A stretch of 64,000 nucleotides of DNA from Bin87 sp965204395 (GCA_965204395.1 OZ241987.1:806001-870000), one strand, 5' to 3'. Counted from the stretch's first letter, positions 7,501-17,224 are shown. Notes: generated from the letters alone by a model not told the origin. Made by a program: numbers and translations.

Positions 7501-8166
7501 TCAACGTGCGGGTGATTGGTATTGGGCCAGAAACATCCGTGTGATTCCGCAGTACTCCGCTGCTGCATCCGTAAAGACGTCGACAACAGATAGCAGTTGA
7601 CTTTCGTCGTGTTGGGACAGCGCGTCTTGGAAACGTGCGATCCAACGCTGCCGGCTTTTCCGCAAATCCCTATTGTTCAACCCTAAGCTGGAAATTGTAT
7701 TTTGCGCCTTGATACGGTCAGGTTCCGCCAAACCTCCCTTTGGAACTATTTCGCCAGTGCGCGCACTATAGTCAAAATACAATTTCAACCGTTCCGGGAT
7801 ACATGGAGCACATGGGTCAACTAGTCCTGATGAAGGCCACTGATCCGCCTTTCTGCTGTTGCACCTATCGCAGCAGAAAACCCAGTTCGACCATTCATAA
7901 GTCAATTTGGGAAATTGGCTTTTCGGTTTGAAATGATCAACCGTAGGAGCTCGGCTGCCCGATTCCGATGTCTCTGCACAAATTCGCTCACAATATCCGC
8001 ACTTTCCCAGAAACGCGGTTCGCAGTTCTTGACGAAATTTTCTCCAATAGGAATCGCGCGGCTGCGACTTCCCCGGATTGTTGGAATAACGCACCCAACC
8101 AAGCGTGAAATTCAGCCTGTACCGCTCAACTCCGGCCGGTTCAGGCCCTCGGTCAACCCACCGCAT
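7501..8166 (-). CDS. ptuB: HNH endonuclease, PtuB-like (Septu defence effector)
   Basis: A 221-residue nuclease. The zinc-HNH core reads CGYCE (C56, C59), VDHFKPKS (D77, H78), then Y-EWSNWVFCCDRCNSRK with C99/C102 and N103, so all elements of an HNH domain with paired Cys ligands are intact. This arrangement, with NW and CNS after the DH motif, is that of PtuB and retron-associated HNH proteins. It begins 3 bp after the ATPase gene, the ATPase-then-HNH order found in Septu systems, where PtuA holds or regulates PtuB until phage infection. Base composition looks less GC-rich than in the flanks. A plain restriction-type HNH gene remains possible. Confidence 0.75.
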   Translation of the reverse strand: MRWVDRGPEPAGVERYRLNFTLGWVRYSNNPGKSQPRDSYWRKFRQELRTAFLGKCGYCERICAETSESGSRAPTVDHFKPKSQFPKLTYEWSNWVFCCDRCNSRKADQWPSSGLVDPCAPCIPERLKLYFDYSARTGEIVPKGGLAEPDRIKAQNTISSLGLNNRDLRKSRQRWIARFQDALSQHDESQLLSVVDVFTDAAAEYCGITRMFLAQYQSPAR

Positions 8167-8169
8167 AGA

Positions 8170-9468
8170 CTACGTGTCCCCCAGGCCTGATCCGGACATT
8201 CGCGAACTCAACGCCCTGCGCAACATTTCGTCGAACCGATCGTCTTGCGCCTTCTGCCATCCTCCAGCTGTCATATCCTCGTCCACCAACCGTTCTAACA
8301 CGTCCAGTCGGGTTTCCTCTTCTGTCGACAGGACGTCCTTCTCTCGGAGTTCCCGTAGTTCTTCGGCATGCCGGGCCGTACGCTCATCAGTCGGGTCATC
8401 AATCCCCATAAACGTGCGGTAGATTTCATCTGCAGTCCACCCTATGACGTCCTGCTCGTTGCGCGACCAAACGACCCTCCCCGTTTCCTCCCTTTTGAGC
8501 AGGTGAACCTGCCCCGCCTTCAGCCCGGCTACCATCATCGGCGAGTGCGAACTGGCGAAAATCTGCACGTTGGGAAAATACTCCGCCAGTGCAGGGATGA
8601 TTCGTCGCTGCCAGGAGGGATGCAGATGGGCGTCGATATCGTCAATGATGAAGATACCGGAACGCGCCCGCCAGACATGATCGTCCGCATATTTTTGAGC
8701 ATGGCCAACGACTAGCCGGACAACCCAGCCGAGAATATACTGCGTGCCCAGGCTCAAGTTGTCGGACGACACATAGCCGTCGATGGTTTGCGTGGCCACT
8801 TGCATATCTCTTCGGCTTCCACTGACAGCCCTGATTTGCAACGGGAATTCATCGGTGATTCGCGCCAGAATTTCTCGTATAGTATCATCCACGTCCCTGT
8901 CGAACTCGCTGGCCCTCATGTTGTGTCGAGCCAGGAGCGTCGTATTGGGCAGAATATCCAAGCGGTAATTGGTGTGCGTAACGAAGCCGACGTGCCCAAA
9001 ATCACTCGACTTGTGCGCATCCCACTCACCATACCGACAACCCGTTCCTGGGGCAGCAACGCCAAAATCATAAATGTGTCCAACTAGGTCGTCAGCCACG
9101 TCCATATATGCCATCCGTTCCATTGCGCCGGATAGAAGTCCATAATCGCTCTCAAACCGCAGATGGCGATCCCGGTCATTACTCCAATCGATTGCCACAG
9201 TTACGGTAGTGGGATCATGCGGAAACCCTACGTGTTGTTGATAGCGGTATTGAAAATCGTCTGTCCAACGCTGCGTCAGTAGGTTCACTGCTTGCAAGAT
9301 GGTGGATTTTCCCACGTTATTGGGGCCAGTGAACAAATTGACCTGCTCATCGAAATCAATGCTTACGATGGATGAGTTTAATGATCGGACACCGTCCTCC
9401 CCACGACCACTCGCGGGGCGAGGACGAAACGGTCCCAAGTTTCCGAGTTCCAACGATTTTATCGGCAT
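8170..9468 (-). CDS. ptuA: SMC/OLD-like ATPase, PtuA-like (Septu defence)
   Basis: A 432-residue ABC/RecF-type ATPase. Walker A is FTGPNNVGKST (about 46-56), an ABC-signature-like LSLGTQ is at about 238-243, Walker B is GIFIIDDIDAHLHPSW (271-286), and a switch His lies in SSHSP (307-309). There is no TOPRIM domain, which separates it from OLD nucleases, and no long coiled coil. The C-terminal 80 residues are charged and helical, a plausible contact for the HNH partner. With the adjacent HNH gene it matches the two-gene Septu layout. Septu is known to protect against phages; activity here is inferred. Confidence 0.75.
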   Translation of the reverse strand: MPIKSLELGNLGPFRPRPASGRGEDGVRSLNSSIVSIDFDEQVNLFTGPNNVGKSTILQAVNLLTQRWTDDFQYRYQQHVGFPHDPTTVTVAIDWSNDRDRHLRFESDYGLLSGAMERMAYMDVADDLVGHIYDFGVAAPGTGCRYGEWDAHKSSDFGHVGFVTHTNYRLDILPNTTLLARHNMRASEFDRDVDDTIREILARITDEFPLQIRAVSGSRRDMQVATQTIDGYVSSDNLSLGTQYILGWVVRLVVGHAQKYADDHVWRARSGIFIIDDIDAHLHPSWQRRIIPALAEYFPNVQIFASSHSPMMVAGLKAGQVHLLKREETGRVVWSRNEQDVIGWTADEIYRTFMGIDDPTDERTARHAEELRELREKDVLSTEEETRLDVLERLVDEDMTAGGWQKAQDDRFDEMLRRALSSRMSGSGLGDT

Positions 9469-9511
9469 TCCATACCTTCACACCGAGCGATAATCGCCTG
9501 TATCATCTCCG

Positions 9512-9520
9512 AATATAGCA
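9512..9520 (-). promoter_or_regulatory. Possible extended -10 promoter for the ptuAB-like pair
   Basis: On the minus strand TGC-TATATT lies about 45 bp before the ATPase start in a short AT-rich gap. No good -35 hexamer is visible, as expected for extended -10 promoters. Such a promoter would also serve moaDE if transcription reads through. Confidence 0.35.
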
Positions 9521-9560
9521 TACGTTACATTGTATCGCCCATCTCACCAGGAGCCGACCC

Positions 9561-10664
9561 ATGCCCGACCGACAGCGCCTTACCCAGACCCTCATCGAAC
9601 TCATCAAGATCGATAGCCCCACCGGGGAGGAGGACGCCATCGATGCGCACCTCTCCAATCGCTTGGCAAATCTGGGCGCGACCGTCCGGCATGATAGCTA
9701 CGGCAACCTGATCGCTACCATTCCCGATGGCGGCCCGGCTTCCGACCAGCGCCCGGTCATGCTGTCCGCCCACATGGACACCGTTGAACCCGGCCGCGGA
9801 ATCAATCCGACCCTGGACTCTGACGGCGAAACGCTCCGCTCCGACGGCAGCACCATCCTCGGTGGAGACTGCAAAGCCGGCATCGCTATCGTCCTCGAAG
9901 GATTGACTTCAGCAATTGAGGAGGGGGCGCCGCTCCGTCCCGTCCAAGTCGTGTTCTCCCGTGCCGAGGAAGGCGGACTCAATGGCGCGCGCAATTTGGA
10001 CTTTTCTCTCGTCCACGCCCAAACCGGTATCGTATTCGACGGAGAGGGCCCGGTCAGCCGCATCTGCGTCGGTGCCCCGGCCCAGAACATCGTTCAGGCA
10101 AATATCACCGGAGTAGCCGCCCACGCCGGCCTGGAACCCGAAAACGGCGTTTCCGCCCTGCTGGTCGCCGCCAACATCCTCACCCGCCTGCCTTTGGGCC
10201 GCATCGACGAAGAAACCACCGGCAACATCGGCCTGCTTGAGGGCGGTCTCAAGCGCAACATCATCCCCGAGCGCGCTTACCTGGACGGCGAACTGCGGTC
10301 CCGCAACCAGGCCAAGCTCGACAATTACACCGCGGAGTTTGAACGGGCTTTCGATCAGGTCGCAACCATGTATCCGTCGGCTGACATCGACCTGAAAATC
10401 TGGAGCCAGTATCGGGCTTACAGCGTTCCACAGAACGATCCGGCCCTGGCACTCATAACCGGTAGTGTCGCTGCCGCCGGCCTTACGCCATCCACTGAAA
10501 CGACCGGCGGGGGTTCCGACGCTAACGTATTCTTCGAGCACGGCATCACGGCCCTGCCCGTCGGCATCGGCGTCCGAGATTTCCACACTACCCGGGAAAC
10601 CGCCAACTTGAGCGAAATCTTCGACGCCGCTCGCGTCTGCCAGGCTTACATCCGCGCCGGGTAA
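9561..10664 (+). CDS. M20 family metallopeptidase (PepT/DapE-like)
   Basis: A di-zinc exopeptidase or amidohydrolase of 367 residues. Catalytic motifs: LSAHMDTV (H71, D73), GGDCKAG (bridging D103), SRAEEGG (general base and ligand at 136-137), an internal dimerisation/lid domain from about 175 to 285 (AHAGLEPENGVSAL), and a late metal-ligand region GGGSDANVFFEHG. Arrangement and length are closest to the tripeptidase T-like subgroup. The ATG at 9561 follows AGGAG. It is cytoplasmic and monocistronic, divergent from the ATPase gene. The exact substrate is unknown. Confidence 0.88.
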   Translation: MPDRQRLTQTLIELIKIDSPTGEEDAIDAHLSNRLANLGATVRHDSYGNLIATIPDGGPASDQRPVMLSAHMDTVEPGRGINPTLDSDGETLRSDGSTILGGDCKAGIAIVLEGLTSAIEEGAPLRPVQVVFSRAEEGGLNGARNLDFSLVHAQTGIVFDGEGPVSRICVGAPAQNIVQANITGVAAHAGLEPENGVSALLVAANILTRLPLGRIDEETTGNIGLLEGGLKRNIIPERAYLDGELRSRNQAKLDNYTAEFERAFDQVATMYPSADIDLKIWSQYRAYSVPQNDPALALITGSVAAAGLTPSTETTGGGSDANVFFEHGITALPVGIGVRDFHTTRETANLSEIFDAARVCQAYIRAG

Positions 10665-10987
10665 CTGTTTTCTGGCCCCTTTATCCTGTTGGCGGAACCC
10701 GTTTCCGTCCGCCACCTATCGACGCCCGCCGTGCTCTCACACCGCTCTGTTGCTGGGCTAGATGCAGCGTCTGTCCATATCCCTCATGCTGGACCGTTTA
10801 GCATCGTACCTTCGCGCCTGAACCAAAACCGCAGTTTCCGGTAGCACTGTCTCACGCTCCCTTGACAGGGTAGCGGCAGTCCGATAAATTTTTGGCGTTG
10901 GAATGAATCGCCCCGGTTCATCGCCCCGGTCCACTGAATGGCGCGCCGCGCTGCCCCTCATTCCTATCGCTCGGCAGGCTACCAAAC
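10665..10987 (+). other. Intergenic region holding the hopanoid operon promoter
   Basis: No coding sequence is supported. GGCGGA...TCCGCC (10691-10713) forms a small hairpin about 27 bp after the peptidase stop and may end that transcript. The only other recognisable signal is the promoter at 10862-10890; the remaining leader, about 90 nt, shows no known riboswitch motif. Confidence 0.6.
10862..10890 (+). promoter_or_regulatory. Sigma-70 promoter of the hopanoid operon
   Basis: A perfect TTGACA (10862-10867), a 17-bp spacer and TAAATT (10885-10890). The predicted start is near 10897, about 90 nt before the first gene. All genes from here to 25151 are on this strand with gaps no larger than 113 bp, so this may drive the whole cluster. 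Confidence 0.75.
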
Positions 10988-12097
10988 ATGGGCACAACAC
11001 CAACCGCCTCTGCGGACGCCCCAACGGAGGGGCGCGCCGCCAACGGCGCTCCGGCCAACCCGGGGCCAAGCCTCCCCCCGATGTTCGACCGTTACCGGTC
11101 ATATCTGGAGGGCGCATTGGCCGACGCCGTCCCTGCTTTGGAAGACCACCCCATCAACACGCTGTTGCGTTACCACCTGGGTTGGTCCGACCGGCAGGGC
11201 ATCCCCTCTCCTACCCCTGCCTCTCAGGGTAAAGCCCTCCGGCCCACGCTCTGCATGTTCGCCTGTGACGCATTCGCTGGGCAACTGAGCCACGCCGCGC
11301 CGGCGGCGGCAGCCCTCGAGTTGATCCACAACTTTTCCCTGATCCACGACGACATCCAGGACCGTGGCTATGAGCGGAGGCACCAACCTACGGTGTGGGC
11401 CGTATGGGACACCCCCCGCGCCTTGTTGGCCGGCGACTCCATGCAATCCCTCGGCGACTTCACGTCAATCCGCGCCACGGACTCCATCGACCCCGCCACT
11501 GCAATCCGAGTGTCTGCCCTGGTCACCGAGAGCTACCTGGAGATGATCGAAGGCCAATGTCGGGATTTGCAGTTCGAGCAACGGGAAACCATCGGCACCG
11601 ACGAATACCTGGACATGATCGCCCTCAAAACAGGAGCCCTGATTCGCAGCAGCCTGGTTGTCGGCGCGGTCTTGGGAACCGAGGACTCCGAAACCATCGA
11701 GGGAGTCGCCCGGTTTGGGCGCGCCATCGGCCGTCTCTTCCAGATTCGCGATGATTACCTGGGCATCTGGGGAGACGATGCCATCACCGGTAAATCCACC
11801 GACAGCGATATCGTACAACGCAAGAAGAGCTATCCCATCGTTTACGCATTCCAGGAATCTGTCGGCCCCCACCGAACCGAATTGAGTCGGCTATACTCCA
11901 AGGAAACGCTGGACGAACCCGACGTTGACCGTGTCCTGGACATATTGGAATACATCGGAGCCGCCGGTGAAACCGACGCGCTCACCGAATCAACGGCCGA
12001 GGAAGCCAGGGCGTCGTTGGCCGTTTTGGAGTTGCCCGGTTGGGCAGAAACAGACGCTGAACATCTCATCGATTTCATGGCCACCCGTCTGTTCTGA
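10988..12097 (+). CDS. Polyprenyl diphosphate synthase (probable farnesyl diphosphate synthase)
   Basis: Trans-prenyltransferase of 369 residues. The first Asp-rich motif is IHDDIQD (D121, D122, D125), the second is RDDYLGIWGDD (from D255), and GKALRPTLCM is the IPP-binding segment. The first 30 residues are a low-complexity Ala/Pro/Thr extension. As the first gene of the hopanoid operon it most likely makes the farnesyl diphosphate consumed by HpnD; chain length cannot be fixed by eye. HpnH follows after 37 bp. No strong ribosome site precedes the ATG. Confidence 0.88.
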   Translation: MGTTPTASADAPTEGRAANGAPANPGPSLPPMFDRYRSYLEGALADAVPALEDHPINTLLRYHLGWSDRQGIPSPTPASQGKALRPTLCMFACDAFAGQLSHAAPAAAALELIHNFSLIHDDIQDRGYERRHQPTVWAVWDTPRALLAGDSMQSLGDFTSIRATDSIDPATAIRVSALVTESYLEMIEGQCRDLQFEQRETIGTDEYLDMIALKTGALIRSSLVVGAVLGTEDSETIEGVARFGRAIGRLFQIRDDYLGIWGDDAITGKSTDSDIVQRKKSYPIVYAFQESVGPHRTELSRLYSKETLDEPDVDRVLDILEYIGAAGETDALTESTAEEARASLAVLELPGWAETDAEHLIDFMATRLF

Positions 12098-12134
12098 CCC
12101 GTTGGCCGTCCCTCAGCGCCCGGAGACAATACGC

Positions 12135-13226
12135 ATGGTTCAAACTCATACCGACCCACCGACCAACATCACTGCACCCACTCCACCGCCGGCCAAACGC
12201 CCCATGGAACTGGGCGTCCGAATGGGATGGTACATCCTCAAAAACCGGCTGCGCGGGCGCAAGCGTTTCCCTCTGGTCACGATGCTTGAGCCTCTGGAAA
12301 TGTGCAACTTGGCTTGCATCGGTTGCGGCCGCATCCGCGAATATCGCGGTGTGCTCGACAAGATGATGCCGGTGTCCGAGGCGCTGGACGCGGTCCACCG
12401 ATCTGGTGCTCCCATCGTCTCCATCGCCGGCGGCGAACCCACTATCCATCCTCACATCGACGAGATCATCAACACCCTGGTCTCTGAGAAATACTTCGTC
12501 TATTGCTGCACCAACGCCCTATTGCTGCCCCGCATGTTGGATAAAATCCCGCCCTCCAAGTACTTCTGCTGGGTGATCCACATGGACGGCATGGAGGAGA
12601 AGCACGATGAGTCCGTGGCCCGGGCCGGAGTGTTCAAGCGCGCCATCGAAGGCATCCAACTGGCCATCGACCGTGGTTACCGGGTTTGCACCAACACCAC
12701 GGTTTTCCGCAACAGCGACGTTGACGACCTGCGTGAAATGTTCCGCTATGTCAGCGACCTCGGCGTCGAGGGTTCAATGATCTCCCCCGGCTATGACTTT
12801 GAGGATGCTCCCGATCAGGACCTTTTCCTCACCCGCCAGGAGTCCCGCAACGTATTCCGGAACCTCCTTGACCCCACTCGCATGGATGGCATGCGCTTCT
12901 ACAACAACCCCCTGTATCTCAACTTCCTGCGAGGCGACCGCGAATACCAGTGCACCGCTTGGTCCAACCCCACCTACACGGTCATGGGATGGCGCAAACC
13001 TTGCTATCCCCTCGCCGACGAGCACACCGAAGAGCTTGACGATCTCTACCAATCGAAACTCTGGGAAGAGCAGTATGGCGTTGGTCGCGACCCCCGTTGC
13101 AACAACTGCATGATGCACTGCGGGTTCGAATCAGCCACGATCTTCAACGCCATCGGCAAACCCAGGGAGTGGGTCACGTTCATCAAGTCCGGAGCGGCGC
13201 ACAAGGGAGGTATTAGCGTGGGCTGA
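12135..13226 (+). CDS. hpnH: Adenosyl-hopene transferase HpnH (radical SAM)
   Basis: A radical SAM enzyme that adds the 5'-deoxyadenosyl radical to diploptene (hopene) to give adenosylhopane, the first step of extended (C35) hopanoid synthesis. The 4Fe-4S cluster motif is MCNLACIGCGR (C57, C61, C64), followed by SIAGGEPTIHP. A Cys-rich C-terminal stretch (RCNNCMMHCGFE) fits a SPASM-like extension. Length 363 residues. The ATG at 12135 has CGGAGAC upstream; a longer upstream frame runs inside the previous gene and is not needed. It lies between the prenyl synthase and hpnG. Confidence 0.94.
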   Translation: MVQTHTDPPTNITAPTPPPAKRPMELGVRMGWYILKNRLRGRKRFPLVTMLEPLEMCNLACIGCGRIREYRGVLDKMMPVSEALDAVHRSGAPIVSIAGGEPTIHPHIDEIINTLVSEKYFVYCCTNALLLPRMLDKIPPSKYFCWVIHMDGMEEKHDESVARAGVFKRAIEGIQLAIDRGYRVCTNTTVFRNSDVDDLREMFRYVSDLGVEGSMISPGYDFEDAPDQDLFLTRQESRNVFRNLLDPTRMDGMRFYNNPLYLNFLRGDREYQCTAWSNPTYTVMGWRKPCYPLADEHTEELDDLYQSKLWEEQYGVGRDPRCNNCMMHCGFESATIFNAIGKPREWVTFIKSGAAHKGGISVG

Positions 13227-13339
13227 TCTCGCCCCGCTTGCGCTGGCGCCTCCGGCCAGCATTCATCCCCTACCCGGTTCGTCAACCACATGCTCGCCAC
13301 CAGGCCATTCCACGAGGTATCGGTTCACGATCCAGCGCG

Positions 13340-14044
13340 ATGTTAGCGATAGTTGCGCCCATGGCCATCGAACTCGCCGCCATCCGGCGGTCGGTACCCG
13401 ACGATGCTGCTCGCGACGTCTTCTTCAGCGTCCTGGGGATCGGCAAAAAGCCCGCGCAAAGCTCAATCAGAGGGGTCCTGGAACGCCGGCCCCACGCCAT
13501 AGTCCTGGCTGGTTTCTGCGGTGGCGCCGATCCCGATCTGGAGCCGGGCGATCTTCACGTAGCCCAGTCGTTCCTCTGCCCCGATTTGACCGATGCTGTA
13601 GAGGCAGACGCCGAATTGAACGCTCACCTGTCCCGCGCCGGAGAAAATGTCGGCGCAAGAGTCATAACCGGACCCTCGGCCACGGTCGACGCAATAGCCA
13701 GCCCCGGCGTCAAATCCCGGCTGTACCGGAACTCAGGAGCCGCGTCCGTCAACATGGAGGACTATTGGATAGCCCGCGCCGCCCGTTCCGCAGGCGTCCC
13801 GTTCGCATCAGTTCGCGCCGTGTTGGACACAGCCGGCGTCGAACTGCCTGACTACCTTTCGGAACAGCCGGTAAGGCCTGGTCGAATGTTGGGAAACTTG
13901 ATCGTTTACCCGGGTCGAATACCCGTGATGGTGCGGTTCGCGCATTTGGCGCGCATCGCCCGCAACAGCCTCACCCGCTGTGTACTCGCCGCCATCGAAT
14001 CCTTGTCATCCGAACGGTCTGCATTGTCGGCGGTCCCAAAATGA
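13340..14044 (+). CDS. hpnG: Hopanoid-associated phosphorylase HpnG
   Basis: A nucleoside-phosphorylase-fold protein of 234 residues. It begins MLAIVAPMAIELAAIRRS and contains GFCGGADPDLEPGDLHVA and the MEDYWIARAA segment, where PNP/MTAN enzymes hold the purine- and ribose-binding residues. HpnG removes adenine from adenosylhopane, leading to ribosylhopane. The start was set at the ATG at 13340, where homology begins; the upstream frame lacks conserved sequence. Its stop overlaps the hpnA start by 4 nt (ATGA). Confidence 0.9.
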   Translation: MLAIVAPMAIELAAIRRSVPDDAARDVFFSVLGIGKKPAQSSIRGVLERRPHAIVLAGFCGGADPDLEPGDLHVAQSFLCPDLTDAVEADAELNAHLSRAGENVGARVITGPSATVDAIASPGVKSRLYRNSGAASVNMEDYWIARAARSAGVPFASVRAVLDTAGVELPDYLSEQPVRPGRMLGNLIVYPGRIPVMVRFAHLARIARNSLTRCVLAAIESLSSERSALSAVPK

Positions 14045-15060
14045 CCACGCTGGTGACCGGCGCAACCGGTTTCATTGGCGGCAACTTGGCCCGGGCGTTG
14101 GTTGACCGCGATGAGGACGTGCGCGTTCTCGTCAGGCCCACCTCCAACGATCTGGCCGTCCGGGATCTCAACGCCAAGCGGATGATTGGCGATCTGCTGT
14201 CTCCGGACTCTCTCCGTCAAGCTGTGGCCGGCTGCGAGACCGTTTACCACTGCGCCGCAAACTACTCGTTCTGGTCGCGCCAACGCGACGACATCTATCA
14301 GACCAACGTGCGGGGCACCAGGAACCTGCTTGAAGCCGCGCGCGCTGCCGGTGTACGCAAGGTGGTCTTCACCAGCTCGGTCTCTACCATTGGCCTACCA
14401 ACTGTGGGCGTCCCAGACCCAAACGGGCCGATGGGAACCGAGGACATGCGCCCTGACCCATCGCATCTCATCGGATCCTACAAGCAGTCCAAGTACCAGG
14501 CGGAGCAACTCGCTCTCTCCGAAAGCGACGACGATCTTCAGGTGGTGGTGGTCAATCCATGCGCTCCCATCGGCGCATGGGACGTCAAGCCGACCCCTAC
14601 CGGACGCATACCCTTGGACTTCGCCCGGGGCCGCATCCCCGGATACCTCGCCACGGGCATGAACTTGGTCGACGTTTCCGACGTCGCTCAGGGGCACATA
14701 TTGGCGATGGAGCGCGGCAAACCCGGTGAACGATATATCCTTGGCAACCGCAATCTCACTCTCTTGGAAGTGTTCGGCATGCTGGCGGATATTACCGGTC
14801 GCCGTCCTCCACGCATCCGTTTTCCGTATTGGTTGGTCATGGGCGTCGCCTATTGCGACCAATGGATCGAGAGCGACCTGATGCGGCGAGAGCCCTCGAT
14901 TCCAGTCGAGGGAATCAAGATAACGAGACACCCCATGTACGTCAGTTCCAACAAAGCCATCGATGAACTAGGGCTCCCCCAATCCCCGGTGGAAATGGCA
15001 TTGGAAAAAGCCATCCGCTGGTTCACCGACTATGGTTACCTGACCGGCCGGTCGGCATGA
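14041..15060 (+). CDS. hpnA: Hopanoid-associated sugar epimerase HpnA
   Basis: An extended short-chain dehydrogenase of 339 residues. The NAD(P) motif GATGFIGG is at about residues 7-14, FTSSVST marks the active-site Ser/Thr strand, and SYKQSKYQAE supplies the Tyr-x3-Lys pair. HpnA is a hallmark gene of hopanoid clusters; its substrate is not firmly known but is presumed to be a sugar-like side chain. Translationally coupled to hpnG; shc follows after 24 bp. Confidence 0.9.
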   Translation: MTTLVTGATGFIGGNLARALVDRDEDVRVLVRPTSNDLAVRDLNAKRMIGDLLSPDSLRQAVAGCETVYHCAANYSFWSRQRDDIYQTNVRGTRNLLEAARAAGVRKVVFTSSVSTIGLPTVGVPDPNGPMGTEDMRPDPSHLIGSYKQSKYQAEQLALSESDDDLQVVVVNPCAPIGAWDVKPTPTGRIPLDFARGRIPGYLATGMNLVDVSDVAQGHILAMERGKPGERYILGNRNLTLLEVFGMLADITGRRPPRIRFPYWLVMGVAYCDQWIESDLMRREPSIPVEGIKITRHPMYVSSNKAIDELGLPQSPVEMALEKAIRWFTDYGYLTGRSA

Positions 15061-15084
15061 CACGACTGCTCCGCGATTCATACG

Positions 15085-17181
15085 ATGACGTTGCACCAGA
15101 TCCAAACCCACCTGAATGGCAAGGCTGACCGGACTGCCCCTGCCGCAGACGCCGTAGACGCCGCGATATCGAGATTGCATCACTACCATCGCGCCACCCA
15201 GGACGATTCCGGTTTCTGGTGGGGCGAGCTGGAATCCAACAACACCATGGAGGCAGAGTATGTCATGCTCTGCCGTTTCCTCGGGCATCGGAACCCCGAA
15301 CGGGAACAGCACATCGTCAACTACCTGCTCAGCAAGCAAAAGGCCGATGGTTCGTGGGCCGTTTACTACGGCGCTCCCGGCGACCTGTCCACCTCCGTTG
15401 AGTGCTACTTCGCCCTGAAACTCTGCGGCGTCGATCCGCAATCTGACCCAATGACCCGCGCCCGCGAGTTTATCCTGGTGCGGGGTGGTACTCCGCAAGC
15501 CAGGGTATTTACGAGGATTTGGCTGGCCCTGTTTGGTCAATGGAAGTGGGAAGGCACTCCTCGTCTCCCATCTGAAATGATCCTGCTGCCAAATTGGGCG
15601 CCTTTCAGCATTTACCGGTTCGCCAGTTGGGCCAGGGGTTGCATCGTCCCGCTATCCATCGTGCTGTCGCGCCATCCAATCAGGGAAATCCCTCCCGAAC
15701 AAGCCATCGATGAACTGTTGCCCGACGGCAAGGATGGCACTGACTATTCGCTGCCGACTCCTCCAGGGTTCAACCTGCCGAGACTGGTCCACCTGATCGA
15801 AAATACGGTTGGCACGATCTATGACCGTCTGCGTTTCAATCCGCTGCGCGACGCCGCCGAGAAGAAAGCCATCCGGTGGATCCTCGAACATCAGGAGGCT
15901 GACGGAAGTTGGGGCGGAATCCAACCTCCCTGGGTTTATAGCCTGATCGCGCTGAGCGTTTGCGGGTACGAAAACAACCATCCCGCCATGGCCAGGGGCT
16001 TCGCCGGTTTGGAAGGATTTGGAATCCAGAAAGGCGACCAGTGGACCGTGCAGGGTTGCATTTCCCCGGTTTGGGATACCTGCCTCATCGTTCAGGCCCT
16101 GGCGGAAAGCGGATTGCCCTCCGACGATCCCATGCTCACTGCTGCGACCCGCTGGTTGGTCGAACGGCAGATTCTCGTGGGAGGAGATTGGCAGGTTCAA
16201 GCGCCCCAGGTGCCGCCGGGCGGTTGGGCTTTCGAGTTCCACAACAATTGCTACCCGGACATCGACGATACGGCTGAGGTCGTGCTCGCATTGCGTTTAG
16301 CAAGATTGCCGGACCATGAGGACTACCTGCGGCATGAATCGCTCGAGCGCGCCGTCACATGGGTGGGCGGCATGCAAAACAGAGATGGCGGTTGGGCATC
16401 TTTCGACAAAAACAACAACCACGGCTACGTCACCGCCCTCACGTTCAGCGATTTCGGCGAGGTCTTGGATCCCTCCAGCGCGGACGTTACCGCCCACGTA
16501 ATCGAGATGTACGGCAAGCTCGGATATAAGACGGATTTGCCCTCCATCCAGGCCGCGTATCGCTATCTGCGCGCCGAACAGGAGGACGACGGTAGCTGGT
16601 TTGGACGATGGGGCGTCAACTATGTCTATGGCCTCGGAGCCGTCTTGCCGGGTCTTGAGGCAATCGGCGAGGACATGCGCCAGCCGTACGTCCGTCGCGC
16701 CGTGCAGTGGTTGGTCGAGCATCAAAACCTGGACGGCGGTTGGGGCGAGTCGTGTGCATCATACGTCGACCCCGAACAACATGGCGTCGGGCCCAGCACC
16801 GCGTCTCAAACCGCGTGGGCCATCATCGCATTAATCGCCGCCGGTGAGATCGACCATCCAGCCACCAGACGCGGCGTTCGCTATTTGCTGGAGACACAGC
16901 GCCCTGATGGTCAGTGGGACGAGCCCTATTTCACTGGAACCGGGTTCCCGGGATACAAAAAGGGCGAACGCGTTCAACACGTGCCAAGGCCCGGAGAACG
17001 CGGCTTCCAGGGTGCGGAATTGTCTTCTGGATTTATGATAAATTACCACTTGTACCGTAACACTTGGCCGTTGCTCGCCCTCGGCCGCTACCGGAACCGG
17101 CTATACCGCAAAAACACACGAGACACATCCCAGAGAAACGGTCATTCTCCGATGCGAGAATCCGGTTCTGCAACTCACTAA
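15085..17181 (+). CDS. shc: Squalene-hopene cyclase
   Basis: Cyclises squalene to hopene and hopanol at the inner membrane face. The protein has 698 residues. The catalytic DxDD motif is DIDDTAEV (D392, D394, D395), in which the central Asp protonates squalene. Multiple QW repeats are visible (QDDSGFWWG, QEADGSWGG, QNRDGGWAS, QEDDGSWFG, QNLDGGWGE, QRPDGQWDE), which stabilise the alpha-barrel fold. The C-terminal 35 residues are a hydrophilic tail after NTWPLLALGRYRN. Central gene of the operon. Confidence 0.97.
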   Translation: MTLHQIQTHLNGKADRTAPAADAVDAAISRLHHYHRATQDDSGFWWGELESNNTMEAEYVMLCRFLGHRNPEREQHIVNYLLSKQKADGSWAVYYGAPGDLSTSVECYFALKLCGVDPQSDPMTRAREFILVRGGTPQARVFTRIWLALFGQWKWEGTPRLPSEMILLPNWAPFSIYRFASWARGCIVPLSIVLSRHPIREIPPEQAIDELLPDGKDGTDYSLPTPPGFNLPRLVHLIENTVGTIYDRLRFNPLRDAAEKKAIRWILEHQEADGSWGGIQPPWVYSLIALSVCGYENNHPAMARGFAGLEGFGIQKGDQWTVQGCISPVWDTCLIVQALAESGLPSDDPMLTAATRWLVERQILVGGDWQVQAPQVPPGGWAFEFHNNCYPDIDDTAEVVLALRLARLPDHEDYLRHESLERAVTWVGGMQNRDGGWASFDKNNNHGYVTALTFSDFGEVLDPSSADVTAHVIEMYGKLGYKTDLPSIQAAYRYLRAEQEDDGSWFGRWGVNYVYGLGAVLPGLEAIGEDMRQPYVRRAVQWLVEHQNLDGGWGESCASYVDPEQHGVGPSTASQTAWAIIALIAAGEIDHPATRRGVRYLLETQRPDGQWDEPYFTGTGFPGYKKGERVQHVPRPGERGFQGAELSSGFMINYHLYRNTWPLLALGRYRNRLYRKNTRDTSQRNGHSPMRESGSATH

Positions 17182-17224
17182 CCACACCCATTCGCTTTGC
17201 CCGGGCATCCCCCACGAGGCGACC

